A stretch of 64,000 bases of DNA from Liolophura sinensis. Taxonomy: Eukaryota; Mollusca; Polyplacophora; Chitonida; Chitonidae. The translations under genes and the position numbers were made by a program. The stretch is taken from contig NC_088295.1 in NCBI RefSeq assembly GCF_032854445.1, forward strand, positions 8,186,501 to 8,250,500. Direction: 5' to 3'. Below, piece after piece: positions 11,630 through 52,100 of this stretch. Position 1 is the stretch's first letter. Every line of letters begins with the position of its first letter. Below the pieces are notes generated by a model. It saw nothing but the letters and a program-made list of their open reading frames with translations, ran no database searches and was not told the origin of the DNA.

Positions 11630-12833
11630 TTCACACCATTCCCTTTCTGGATCTTCGATACATTAAAAGATCCCAGCGACCTACAATAGCTTATTGATAA
11701 GCTTCATAATTAACTATGGATGATTTTCTTGTCCGATATATGGGTACATCTATAGGCCTCCTTTACGCTCTACAGTGTAGTAGTATGGTCGACTGAATCA
11801 GCGAAGGGTTAAAATTGTAGTGTGTAGATAATGAAGGCTGTCATATTTAAAAGCCAAAAAATGTATTTTCCATCTCGTTTCTGGTAATATACGTGCATCT
11901 TGCCTCTCCCAATTTATGTTAGCCGTTTACACACTTTTTAGGCAGACACAGATGCTCTAAGCTTAAAGGCAGTTTTGCGATGCCCTTTGAACAGTTTCTT
12001 AGAGCAGATTAATACCGCATGCTCTGAGGAATAACACTTTGTGTGTTTTATATATTTTATTTTCATAAAATTATTTTCCATAGATGATCTATATTCTTCT
12101 TCCGTTGTTATGGATATATGAATGCCTTTGATATCTACCTAAGTAGTACATAGGCGCACTTTGTACAATTGTCATATTTTTAAAAATGTTTTCAAATCAC
12201 GTATGAGTTATTACTGTTTTACGTGTCAATACTCACTTAATGTATGCAAGAAGAACAATCTACCTACAAACACGAATTATTGAAATCATACACACCATGT
12301 TGCCATCAACAACTCATGAATAATTCCAGACTTTGCTCGTGACTGTATTGTTTCCGCGAGTGGATGACGTCCACACTGTGGATACAGAACAAAGACTGCG
12401 GAGCATCAGCTACCAGATATCCTAAGTTATTATTAAACACTCTCCTTCGCTTTTTCCAGACAGTTCCACTAATGCGCAGCATTTTGAATTGTATTACTTA
12501 TAAGTACAGCTATCTCAAGAAACAAATGATACACAGAAATGATTTCACCCATCATAGGTAAACAAGTGGTTTAACTGGGAGCATGCATTGGCGTTGTTGG
12601 GGTACTATAAGACATGTTCCGGCATGTCCATCGGGCCAACATCGAAAAAGTAAATTGTTTGCCAAGAGGTATTAAAATATTCAATATCACTATAATGTGA
12701 CTTGAGTTCATTAACGTCATGTCATTAAAATTTATATTTGCGCTCACTCAGCGGATATTTGACTGGGTGTCATTTCACAGCACCGTCACTTCACCTATCG
12801 AAGTTGAATAGGCTGTGTTTTCTCTGTTTCCAG
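11630..12833. other. intergenic, upstream of gene B
   Basis: No coding exon is supported here. An open frame of 65 codons starting at 12,364 ends at a possible donor (aggtaaac) but has no matching partner and would bury the signal peptide of gene B, so I do not call it. The promoter should lie here or further upstream, but I see no distinctive element. Confidence 0.45.
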
Positions 12834-12882
12834 TCCAAACCCCGAAGACTCTGTGATAAGGGTGAAACACGTTCCTGACGTG

Positions 12883-40511
<27,629 letters not shown>

Positions 40512-41086
40512 GGAGCTACTTCATCGGTGACAGTGCGCGAGGCTCTCTAGGAGGGGTTGTCAAAAAATGGCCCTCTTGAGAAGTTAGTCTGAATGGCCTA
40601 CGTTTGGACCACCCGAACTCCAAACGAGAATTCACGAACATTACGAACATCACCAAGGGTTTTTTAAGATTAATCAATATGTTTACAATTTGTTCTAAGA
40701 CGACGGAAGATATTTTCGGAGCGTGTTCAGTATGACAATTGGCAGTTTTTAATTTTTATGTACATAGAATTTTGTTGAAGTAAGCGCACTGTGATAGTTT
40801 GTATGAATCAATTTGTACCGACACTATTGTCTTTCGACAATACTAGCTTTGTATATTTGAAACTGTGGAACAATTCAGGTGGAGTTTTCAGAAAATGCCT
40901 CAAAATGTTCTTTATTGTCTGGACGTCATTCTGACTTCATTGCCAAGCAATCACTGCATACGTGAAGGAAGTCTTGGTTTGGATTATTTTCACATGGATC
41001 AATATACTTTTTCACCTTTGCTATGCTATCACATTCATTACTGTTATGTTGTGGTCGGCAGGGCAAGAACGTTATATAAAACGAAA

Positions 41087-41092
41087 AATAAA
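41087..41092 (+). promoter_or_regulatory. candidate polyadenylation signal of gene B
   Basis: AATAAA 576 nt after the stop codon, within AT-rich DNA. It is the first perfect signal I noticed downstream. Confidence 0.45.
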
Positions 41093-41099
41093 CACAATA

Positions 41100-43157
41100 T
41101 CCGCAGCTAAACGCTTTGTCATTTATAAATTTGTCAAATTGATACAGATTAGGGGCCTACTGTGGTGGTTCCCGATTTTGTTTTTTCTGTGTTATATTAC
41201 GTAAAACGAACAGTTCCTGTCAAAATCGTGGAATGCTTAAGCATGTATCTCTGCGTGGGGTCGACGTGTTCTCCTGCCGTTCGCGATTGGTATACAGCTC
41301 AGTAATATGTGATTTTCCACGAGGCCCTGCTAGTCTTCAGCTCTGTGACTAGAATGCGGGTATCTCTGCCTCACCTAACACGCCGGGGTAAACCGTTAAA
41401 ACAGTTTCGTTTTCAGAATGTCACTTTTACGGCTCTCAACCCCTCAAACCCCGATCTCTCGCTGCCCCAATATGACCCTCGCCTAATGTGCTTTGATAGT
41501 TGCCCCCCCCCCCCCCACCCCCCTTTAATTTCAATTCCACCCCGACACCGCTGCTAACCTATTTGATACAGGACTAATCGATTGCTTTTACAATGCTCCT
41601 CTCCTTCAACGTTGTGTTGCGCACAAGAAATTTGACAATGATTCGGACAAGAGACTGTAATAAAAGTTGGCCTTCAACGAACGGAGAGCCGGATACACAC
41701 GGGCAAGGTAATGTCGTTGGCAAGGGGATGATATCACTCGTGAAGTGCTTTATACTGTCAACATCTATATACCTCTAAAGTGGCCCACAAATTTTCCAAC
41801 ATTTGCCGCATATATTTTCTCCAGGAGAGCGAGCTTTAATGGTCATAAACCATTCTGTCTTAAGGCAACTGATCTAAAACCTTCTACTCAAATCACCAAA
41901 CGGCCTCACCACCCGTTCCGACAACTTGTTGCCACCAAGCTAGGTCTAAATTTATTTTGTGTATATTTGACACACTGAATAATTTTTCACATGACGGAAG
42001 TTAGTTTTATTGGGGGAATGGCTGCCTAATGTAAACCTCTGACAAGTTTTTAACAAACTTTCTCATATCCCACGCACAGATTTGCCCACCATTTTGGTGG
42101 AAGACAAGTGATCTTCAACGAAAGTTACTGCCAAAACGGTCACACAAGGGTCGTCAATCGCTACCTAATCATTGCTGAGAGTGGGGGTATTTGTAAATTT
42201 CCTGTCCATGGCAGCAGGCCTGAGAATCAGCCGACAAAAAAATCCTTACCTGTCCCAGATCGAGGTTGGAAATACATTTATGTATTTGCCCTAAATGACA
42301 ATCTACGAATAACTTGCTCCTATTTCCCGATTCTGAGAGTTCTATTGATTTTAGAAAGGTTTTTGGAGGTTTCCTTGGAACAAGGGATGATATCCTACTG
42401 ATAAAAAAGCTTTAACACCAAAAATATTATTTTGTGACATTTTTTTGCCTCTAAAATGCACTTTTGTGGGCGAAATTTATGGTCAATTTGATTATTTGCT
42501 TGGTGTCGCACACTGTATTCAAGAATATTTCACTTTATACGGCGGCAGCCAGCATTAAGGTGGGGGAAAAGCGGCTCAAGGAAACCCACGACACGCTAGG
42601 CATACACTGGTAATGGCTTGTTTGGTTGAACAACAAAGTAACAAAAGTCCAAAAATAGTCATTAAGAGTTTAATATTAATTGCTGAATATTCACATATTC
42701 TACAGACATTCATTTTACCAGAGTAAGCAGTAGTATTAAATGTGACAGATGCTAGTGGTTGAGAACATAACCTAAAGGGGGCAGGGAAATGGCCAGAAAA
42801 ATGGTTATATAACGAAGCACTGTTGATTCCTCCATATCTGACTACAAGCAGCAGAGATACGTTTACAGCTAACCAAAAAAATTGCAACTTTTCTTTTGCA
42901 GATTTTCTATAATTTTTAGTTAAGGACGCGTGACTTGTTATACGGAACAAACTTCCCGCAGACCAACAAGGGCAACTCCCATTAAAATTCAATAACAACA
43001 TTGCCTCTTTCTCCAAACACATGACTGGTTGCTTCGTCTCTGGACAAGATGGTAGGTGGAGACGAAGTTTTCAAGATGAGCGACGATATTATGACAGGAG
43101 GTCAAAGGTGACCTGGTGACCTTTAACCCCTCGGAAACAGTTTTCTTCTTCGGCAGT
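41100..43157. other. convergent intergenic region between gene B and eIF3B
   Basis: No coding exon is supported. It includes a C-rich run near 41,504-41,520 and the SINE fragment at 42,485-42,600. The eIF3B transcript must end somewhere here: ATTAAA on the reverse strand at 42,669-42,674, 485 nt after its stop, is one candidate. Confidence 0.5.
42485..42600 (-). mobile_element. SINE tail fragment
   Basis: Diverged reverse copy: 'tattcaagaatatttcactt', 'tacggcggcagccagcatta' and 'ggtgggggaaa'. The tail has tttgattatttgcttggtg. Confidence 0.75.
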
Positions 43158-46100
43158 CTACTCGTCCTCGAGAATCTTTTCCTCAACTTTTATCAAGAAT
43201 TCAATGGTCTCTTCCTCGAAATTCTCCACGTGACTGTGTATCTCATCTGTGTCTATGCCTGAAATCATACAACACAACATTTGAACCCATCAATGGTTTC
43301 CTTTGTCTTGAATCACATATGTGAAGAAGTTATTTTTTTCATTCACCATATGTAATACGTCTGTTATGGCTTCCAGACATATATGTTGTACAATAACAGC
43401 CTCAGTCTATTCACAGGTAAAGCAAATCATCCTGTTTTAATTTCACACATAAAAATTGAGTTCGCATAAAATTATAACTATATCCATAATATTGATCTAT
43501 CCAGTACGGGGATGGAAGTGCTTTGGTCTGACTAAGTTTACACAAGATCAGACATGAACTAATAGAGAATGGCTAAAAAGATTCGCATAGAAAGTTGGCT
43601 CTAGGGGAACAACAGTAGGTCACAATCTGCCGGTCAAAACTGTGGACAATATGTAATATATTAATGGCAGGAGATACCATGGTTTATCTTATGAAAGTCT
43701 TAGGAGACCTACACTATTCATTCATAGTGCGGGACATGCCCCAGAGTTTGGACGTACCATTTCTCAGCTCCAGCCTCCTCTGCTTGCCCTCCTTAAACTC
43801 AGCAGCTTTGTCCTTCTTGTACTGAGTGAACTCCTCAATTGCTTTACGCCGACGATCAATGATTTCCTACAAAAATAGACAATGGTCATTCTATTTTCCT
43901 TTCTATGTCCATCAAGCCGCTATGATTACTATCCTTAACATACAAGAAGATTTAAATGTCAAACAATCTGATGTCGTTCTGGTATATGTAAGACCAAAAC
44001 TTGACAGCCTTGTTCATTCATTTTGATTTATTTTATTGCCTCTTTTATTGTGCAAGCCTCTACCATTCACCTTGCACATCATAGGCTAATTAGCCGTGGT
44101 TCAAACAACACTTTGTTGAACTTGCTCAAAGGTGTGATTATGTACAAAAGGTAAATGAAATATACCTAACCAGGCTCATATCCACCATATATTGTACATA
44201 TATTAACTCCTGGTGCTATTCTCATATGCATAGACAAAATGACTTCCTGTAAAATGAAATATGTACATATTACAGGAACTCCTGGTAAGATTCTAAGGTA
44301 CCACAGTCATGGACTCCTAAATCTCATGCCTCAGAGCCATGGATTCCCAACTCTCAAGTACCACAGACATGGACTCCTGAACCTCAGGTACCACAGACAT
44401 GGACTCCTGAACCTTAGATACCACAGTCATGGACTTCTGAACCTACGGTACCACAGTCGTGGACTCCTGAATCTCAGGTACCATGGACTCCTGAATCACA
44501 TGTACCACTGACATGAATTCCTGAATTTCAGGTACTACAGATATGGACTCCTGAACCTCAGGCACCACAGTCATGGCCTCCACACTCTCAGGTATTGTAG
44601 ACATGGCATCCTGAACCTCAGGTACCAAAGTCTTGGACTCCTGAACCTCAGGTGCCACCGGCATGGACTCCTGTATCTCTGTTATCACAAACATGGACTC
44701 CTGAACCTTCAGCGCCACATACATGGACTACTGAATTTCAGGTACCACAGACATGGACTCCTGAATACCAGGTATCACAGACATGGACTCCTGAATCACA
44801 TGTACCACAGGCATAGACTATTGAATTTCAGGTACCACAGACATGGACTCCTGAATACCAGGTATCACAGACATGGACTCCTGAATCACATGTACCACAG
44901 ACATGGACTAGTGAATCTCAGGTAACACAGTCGTGGACTTCTGAACCTCAGGTACCACAGACATGGACTCCTGAACCTCAGGTACCACAGACATGGACTC
45001 CTGAACCTCAGGTACCACAGGCATGGACTCCTGAATCTCAGGTACCACAGTTGTGGACTCCTGAACCTCAGGTACCACAGTCATGGACTCCTGAATCCCA
45101 GGTACCATGGACTCCTGAATTTCACATACTACATGGACTCCTGAACCTCAGGCACCACAGTCATGGGTTACCCACAGAACAGGGTTATCTGAACAAGGGC
45201 TCTTTGTCAACCCACAACCATGTTTATACCTAAGTGGTGCTCTCAGCTGACTTACCTTTGAGGCCTTAGACTGGCTCATCCTGTCCTTCAGCTCAAACTG
45301 AGTGGCATACTTCTTCATGTTCTTCTTGATTTCCTGTAAACCAAAAGTGAAACAAAGCGTGAGTTTTTTGTAACAACCCTGGTACGACAGCTCTACTGCT
45401 ATATTAAATACATTGTGATGGGTATAGATTTTTCATCTACATAAAACTCAATGTGTATTATTTACCAACAAAACAACTAATTTACAGAGAAATATCACAG
45501 AAAAAAAAGATCTATTTGTCGTAACCTGGCAGTGGCTGTCACTGATACATTTATCTCTACGTGCCATACAAACCTTCCTGACCAAAGCTTCTGTCTATTG
45601 TTGCATATGATACGTCAGTGTAATCTCATACTATTCAACTGTTTTGCCAAGAGCTGCAGATTCTGAATTTGATGTAATCATAGCATAATGTCAAAGTAAG
45701 CTCTCCTACATCTGTAGTGTGAGGACCGGGATGCAAAAAAAAAAAAAAAAAAAAAAAAGAAACTGGTTCTTTTAGTTTGTTCTTATTTAGGTTCTGTTTT
45801 GAAAGAGTGTCACCAACCCCTCACTCTCACAGGGAAAATTCCTGTAAGACTGCAGCATAAGTACATTATCACCATCGTATTACCTTGATCATCTCCGGCG
45901 TGAGCAAAGAAGGTGGGCGTGGTCGCCACAGGAACTGACAGAACCTGTCTAGAGTTTGTTTCTGCAGAAGACGACCCTGAAAGCTCCAGATCCAGTAGGC
46001 ATTGTCCACCTGTAACAGTGACATTAACAGTGACATAAGCCGTACATTATGATTTCTAGGTACTCATAGGAGTTAGTGGAGAGTCCCAAAATTAGGTGGA

Positions 46101-49100
46101 CTTCATCCTTTCTTCCATGATTATCTTTCAAGTAAGCTTAATTATACAGGGTGTCCCCGAAGTCGTGCACCATCCTGATTTTCATTTCTTTTCTGTGTTT
46201 CAGATTTAATGCTGATTTTAGACTTTTTTCTCTCTTAATTAATTATGGCTAATTAGTTAATTATGGATAATAAACTAACAGTACAAGAAAGAGTTGAATT
46301 GGTTTTTATGTTTGGAAGAGATGGGGCTCTGTAGCTCAAGCATTCACCTTCGACCTGGATGGTGTGCAACTTCTGGGACACCCTATATATAGCATATTAA
46401 AGTTCCTTGTAAATTAGTATCCTGCCCTAAATATTTTACCTGAATGATACATTAGAAAAAATAAATGAACAATTTGACATCATGTTCAGAAGTTTGATGT
46501 ATGTCAAAATCCTGTTCTTGAGGTGTACATAATGAACTAGAGTATGTCACCTATGCTGCTGCTTGTCACCTAGGCCCACTCTGTCACCTGGGCTGTCACA
46601 GTTAGCCTGGACTGTTTACCTTGTGTCCCCACCAGCTGACAGCGGATGCCACGTATCGGCCTGTTGGGTCCCACTCCACGTCTGTGGCCATGAAGTGCTC
46701 TGTCTGGGCCATGACTGTGACATCAGATGTGTCCCACAAACTCCATCACACCACTCATGCTGAAACAGCATAGGCTTACAATGTAGCCATAGTACATCAC
46801 ACTTTGACTGCATCTCATTTATACATGCTCCAGTAATACAACAACTTAGGCACAAAATGACAGTGTAAGACACAGAACAGAAAAACATTAAATATTTCTT
46901 CACATTCATTGTTACAGGGTTAAAGTTCCATGGACAGAGAAATCAAAAGGCACTGCTTTAGCTACATGTATATTTCATTTGGAATTTTGGAGAACAAACA
47001 TGTGCCTTACTGGTATATTTGTTGTCTTCACCAGCAGAGAAAATTTTACAACACAATGATTATGTAGTTTTTTCCCAGAATTCTGACTTACTTTCTGAGG
47101 CCTGCCACGACAACAAACTGCCCCATAGGTGACCAGAACAGGTGATTAGCTTGTCTCTTCTCCAAAGTTTCTGGTAAATACAAGGAAGACCTCATTGTGT
47201 CAGGTAAACAGTGAACATATAGATGTACATACACAGTGCCCAGAGTACATGTGCATACACAGTACCCAGAGTTCATGTACATACACAGTAACCAGAGTAC
47301 ATGTGCATACACGGTAACCAGAGTACATGTGCATACACAGTGCCCAGAGTAAATGTACATACACAGTAACTAGAGTACATGTACATACACAGTACCCAGA
47401 GTTCATGTACATACACAGTGCCCAGAGTACATGTACATACACATTAACTAGAGTACATGTGCATACACAGTAACCAGAGTACATGTACATACAAAGTAAC
47501 CAGAGTACATGTGCATACACAGTGCCCAGAGTAAATGTACATACACAGTACCCAGAGTACATGTACATACACAGTAACTAGAGTACATGTACATACAGTG
47601 CCCAGAGTACATGTACATACACAGTAACTAGAGTACATGTACATACACAGTACCCAGAGTACATGTACATACACAGTAACTAGAGTACATGTACATACAC
47701 AGCACCCAGAGTTCATGTGCATACACAGTACCCAGAGAACATGTACATACACAGTAACTATAGTACATGTACATACACAGTACCCAGAGTACATGTACAT
47801 ACAAAGTAACCAGAGTACATGTACATACACAGTACCCAGAGTACATGTACATACAAAATAACCAGAGTACATGTACATACATGGTAATTAGAGTACATGT
47901 GCATACACTTTATTTATTCATTTATTTATTTTATTGGTTTTTACGCCGTACTCAAGAATATTTCACATATTTCACAGCCCAGGGGAAACCCCCGACCATC
48001 CGCAGGTTGCTGACAGGCCTTCCCACATACGGCAGGAGAGGAAGTCAGCATGAGCTGGACTTGAACTCACAGCGACTGCACATGTACATACACAATAAAC
48101 TAGAGTACATGTACATACAAATATTACTTTTAGTGCTGAAACTTCACATACACCTTAAGTGCTTTATACAAACATCAACAGAACTTTCAGCATTAAGCAA
48201 CACGAGAAACTTAGTCCTGGACGACATGTTTACGTTAAAACCGTACGTTGGTCTTCAACACGAATGACTTGTGAGGATGGGTAGATCTAGCTGGATGCAA
48301 ACACAACTACTCACTTATAAGCTCCACCTTGCCAGCAGGCTTGATGTTGTAGAAAGACACAGATATCCTGGGGCTCTCTCCGTGAATGAAGGCAAACTTA
48401 GAACCTGTCGGCTCCCAGGCAAAGGCATGGATCACATCTGTAATTGCAGAATTATGCACCATTTGGTATTGTCTGTTGGTTTATACAAATTTACATGCTC
48501 TATGTAAATGTACAATGGATAATGTATTACAGAGGATTCCTGAGCAATAGAGCAGAATGTAGGTGTTACATGTATGTATCTATCCATCTGGTTGTTGTTT
48601 AACTCCATACAATTTTTCCAATGTGTGACCCATGCATTTTGTCAACAATGTCATGTAAGGGTCTAAATGACTTTAACAACACTGCTGACCTCCTGTTCAG
48701 ATTGCCAGCACAGCCCTCAGAAGATTAAAGGTAAGTAACCCAACCCCTCACACACATGTCCTTCTTCAGCTTCAAAAGTATGAGTGGTTCACAAAATAAT
48801 TTAGCCTACCTTTACATTCCACTTTATCTACTGGGATCTGCTTCTCTCGTATCCTAAACAACTCAAAGTTGTAATACATGCCCTGAAAATAAAGCGCGAC
48901 CATGAATCTACAGCACACCACAATACCTATCCGGCTTGTTCACTTTGTATTCAACGGGCTGTTATAAATGTACATTCAGAGAAGAGAATTTTTCTCATGA
49001 ACGTCAGTTGAAATTTCTTTTGATAGCTGACCCTCAATGGTAAACTCATCAGTTTTGGCCATTTTGGTCAAAGACACATGTACTTTGAAAACACTGGTTT

Positions 49101-52100
49101 CTATTAAAATCAGATTTGTTATGAATATCAACATTAATTTATATTTCAAAATTTGTGAGACCATCAGATGACTGTATTTAGCAGAATACCTGAGCATCAG
49201 GGTTAATCTTACACTATATTTCCACTGTTCCTTCTCCTCCACCTTCTTAGCCTTGGAATACCTGTCCACCTTCATGCAGAGGTAATCCCCGTTTTTCTGC
49301 CAGTGCATCTTACAGTCGGCCACGCTGAACAGGTTCTTGATGCACAACTCCTTCCTGCTTGGGATCTCAATCAGTGTCACCCTACAGGGGACGTTCTGCT
49401 GCTCAGGCACCCAATATGCTATCATGTTGTCTGTGGGTGACCAGGTGAAGTCTCTGAAAAATCCCGAGGACCAAAGTCAGAGCAAGAATCTTGTAAAGTC
49501 TCATAATGACGATGGCAAACAGATTAGTAGGTGAAACTGGGAACTCTTTCAAAATATGCCCACTGCTTAAATAAATATAATTACTAATTTTTGGTGAAGA
49601 TTTATGTCCATACTGCATACATATAGAAATTAATTTAGATGTCCAAAAAAAAAAAAGATGAACAAAATTATAAGTACATTGTAAAAGTTACATATTTATC
49701 CATTTGATTGAAGAATATTTCACCTATACCATGGTGGCTAGCATTAAGGTGGGCTAAACCCACAACTATCCAGAATGCTGCTAGCAGACCTTCCCACCTA
49801 GGTCACATTGTAGTTACACAATTATGATTATTATTAATATATTTAATGTTGTTTAAAGTTGTATGCAAAAATTCCACTAATAAAACAGGTGTGAGTGGAG
49901 GGGAGGAGAGTGCCAAGAATAAACCACCGATCCATAGCATGTTACTCACAAGCTTTTCAACAAGCCATGTACATACCATGCAGCTGAGCCTGTCAAAAGC
50001 TTCAGTATATATCAAACCAGAAGGCTAAAAACAATGGAAACATGTTTTGGGACTTACCGAACACCTTGAATCTTTAAACTCTTTTTCTCAAGCATACCAA
50101 ATGACTGAAACAAAAAGGCACAGAGAATTAGAAACGTCAAATCCTATTCATACTAACATGGACAGTGACAGAGGCAATCTCATTCAGCAAAATAGACTGT
50201 TTTTAATTTAGGACTTGAATGGCAAATATGTAATGTTTAAATCTTTCAATAATATTTAAAACTGGCCAGGAATTACTGAATTATCCATTTGATTATTTCC
50301 TGATGTCATACACAGAAAATTTCCCATATACCAAGACAGTCAGCTATCAACAGGTTCTTGTCACCAAGGTCCAGTAAACTGTGAGAAGAGGGAAATGGTA
50401 AGTAAGTACCAAATAATCATATCAATATGCACACTAACTACGCTAAATCACTTAAACTTTCACATGTGAAGTGTTGTCATTTACTTTCGCACAATCTGAG
50501 TTAGTGACAAGATGACAGAACACAGTGATTAGCCCTGTTTCCACCTGTTTCTTTACCCTGCATGGCACTTAGCAGCTCTGGTTGCTAATCCTCGCCACAT
50601 GGGGTGACAATGAGGTGTGCAGGTCTCCTGACTAGTAAGCCTACATGTACATCTCTATATATACACATGAATGAAACTGAAGAAAGTATTAAGGCAGGCG
50701 ATGTCTATTACAAATTTTTAAATTCCAAACACTGTCTCAAAGCATGACCACGCCAAACAAGGGTCTGTACATGTACAATGTGCAGTGCAGATGAACCTAT
50801 TATTCCAGTTAGGCCTAGGTGGAACTCACCTCACACGATTATCTGGTGAACAGTTGTCTGCTGAAAGCCCTCATTATGCAACAAATATGTGTACAAATGT
50901 ATTTTAGCTAAAAACAAATTTCACTGAGAAGTATCTGTCATCAGCTTTCCATATCCATGTTATTCCAATTTAGTATGTCAGTCTACACTCACATTTGTTT
51001 CTACACAGTCAGTACTGCCCTCCTATTATATATCGGAGAACACAGAAAACATACCCCATGCCAGGTTTCCGAAAACTACCACAATTTACTTTTACACTTT
51101 TATGGCAGCAGTGTGTGCGAGTCCTGCATATCGGGAGACAGAATTTGTCTGAATTGTTCAAACTCCGTCACTGGCTTTATAACAAAACCTATGACTTCAT
51201 GTATACAGTTTTGCCTAGAGGTGATTTACATGTGATCAATGGGTAGACGTGAAAATGTCGAGTTCTGTGATTGTTAGTCGCTTGTATCTACATGTAGATA
51301 AAACCAATCTGTATGCCTAAATATTCATCTGAGGGGGCTTAATTAAATGTTACGGAAATTAAGTATTCATGTTTATAAAATGTGGGCGAAACTAAGTTGA
51401 CAATCTTTCACATTACGACAGAATGAACAGGAAATGCTTAGATGCAGCAGGGCAAGCGCCCGTGTATAGGCGTCGCTTTAAACGCAGTTTGCCATTTTCA
51501 TCTTGTCTGCTAGTAGGCCTAGTTAGCACGTATGTATTCACGGATTGATAAATTCTGCTACAGCTTCGGATATGGAGAGCCCTGCAGTTTAAAAACAGAT
51601 ATTTGACATGACACTCCATATGCGGAATGGTACTGGGTAGTCATGCTTAATCTAGATTCTCTCACAAACTGTCATCTATCACTAAATAACGATAATGAAA
51701 CAATCAACCTGTTGCGAAGTACATTTACTAAAATTATTATGATTAAAACTGAGGAAAACATGAACTGTTGGTGGTGATGAAGTGCTCGGTGCGAGCTTGA
51801 TGATTACATTCTCTAATTACATAACAACTCTCAGTATAATCCCCGGACCACCACTGATGCTCTCCTGCAGCGCCCAGTCGGTAACAACCACAACCAAAGC
51901 AACAAATCCTGGGATACACAATGGATGTCCCAGGGTGAAACTTTAGGTTAATTACCGTACCATGTATGACTGCATCAGACAACCTATGTCAATGTGTCAA
52001 TGAACTTACTGGTGTTTCATAGATACTAATGCAATCTTGTCCTAATCTGGCGAAGTACTGTCCATCAGGACTCCATCTGAAAGATGGAAGGACTACACAT

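Noticed and set aside
12364-12561. 65-codon ORF as a first exon of gene B
   Set aside because: It has a possible donor but its use would move the clear signal peptide away from the N-terminus.
47088-47882. ORFs of 84-144 codons with [12 protein letters not shown] repeats on the reverse strand
   Set aside because: They are translations of the 26-bp minisatellite; several frames and both strands are open for the same reason, and splice logic of eIF3B places the array in an intron.
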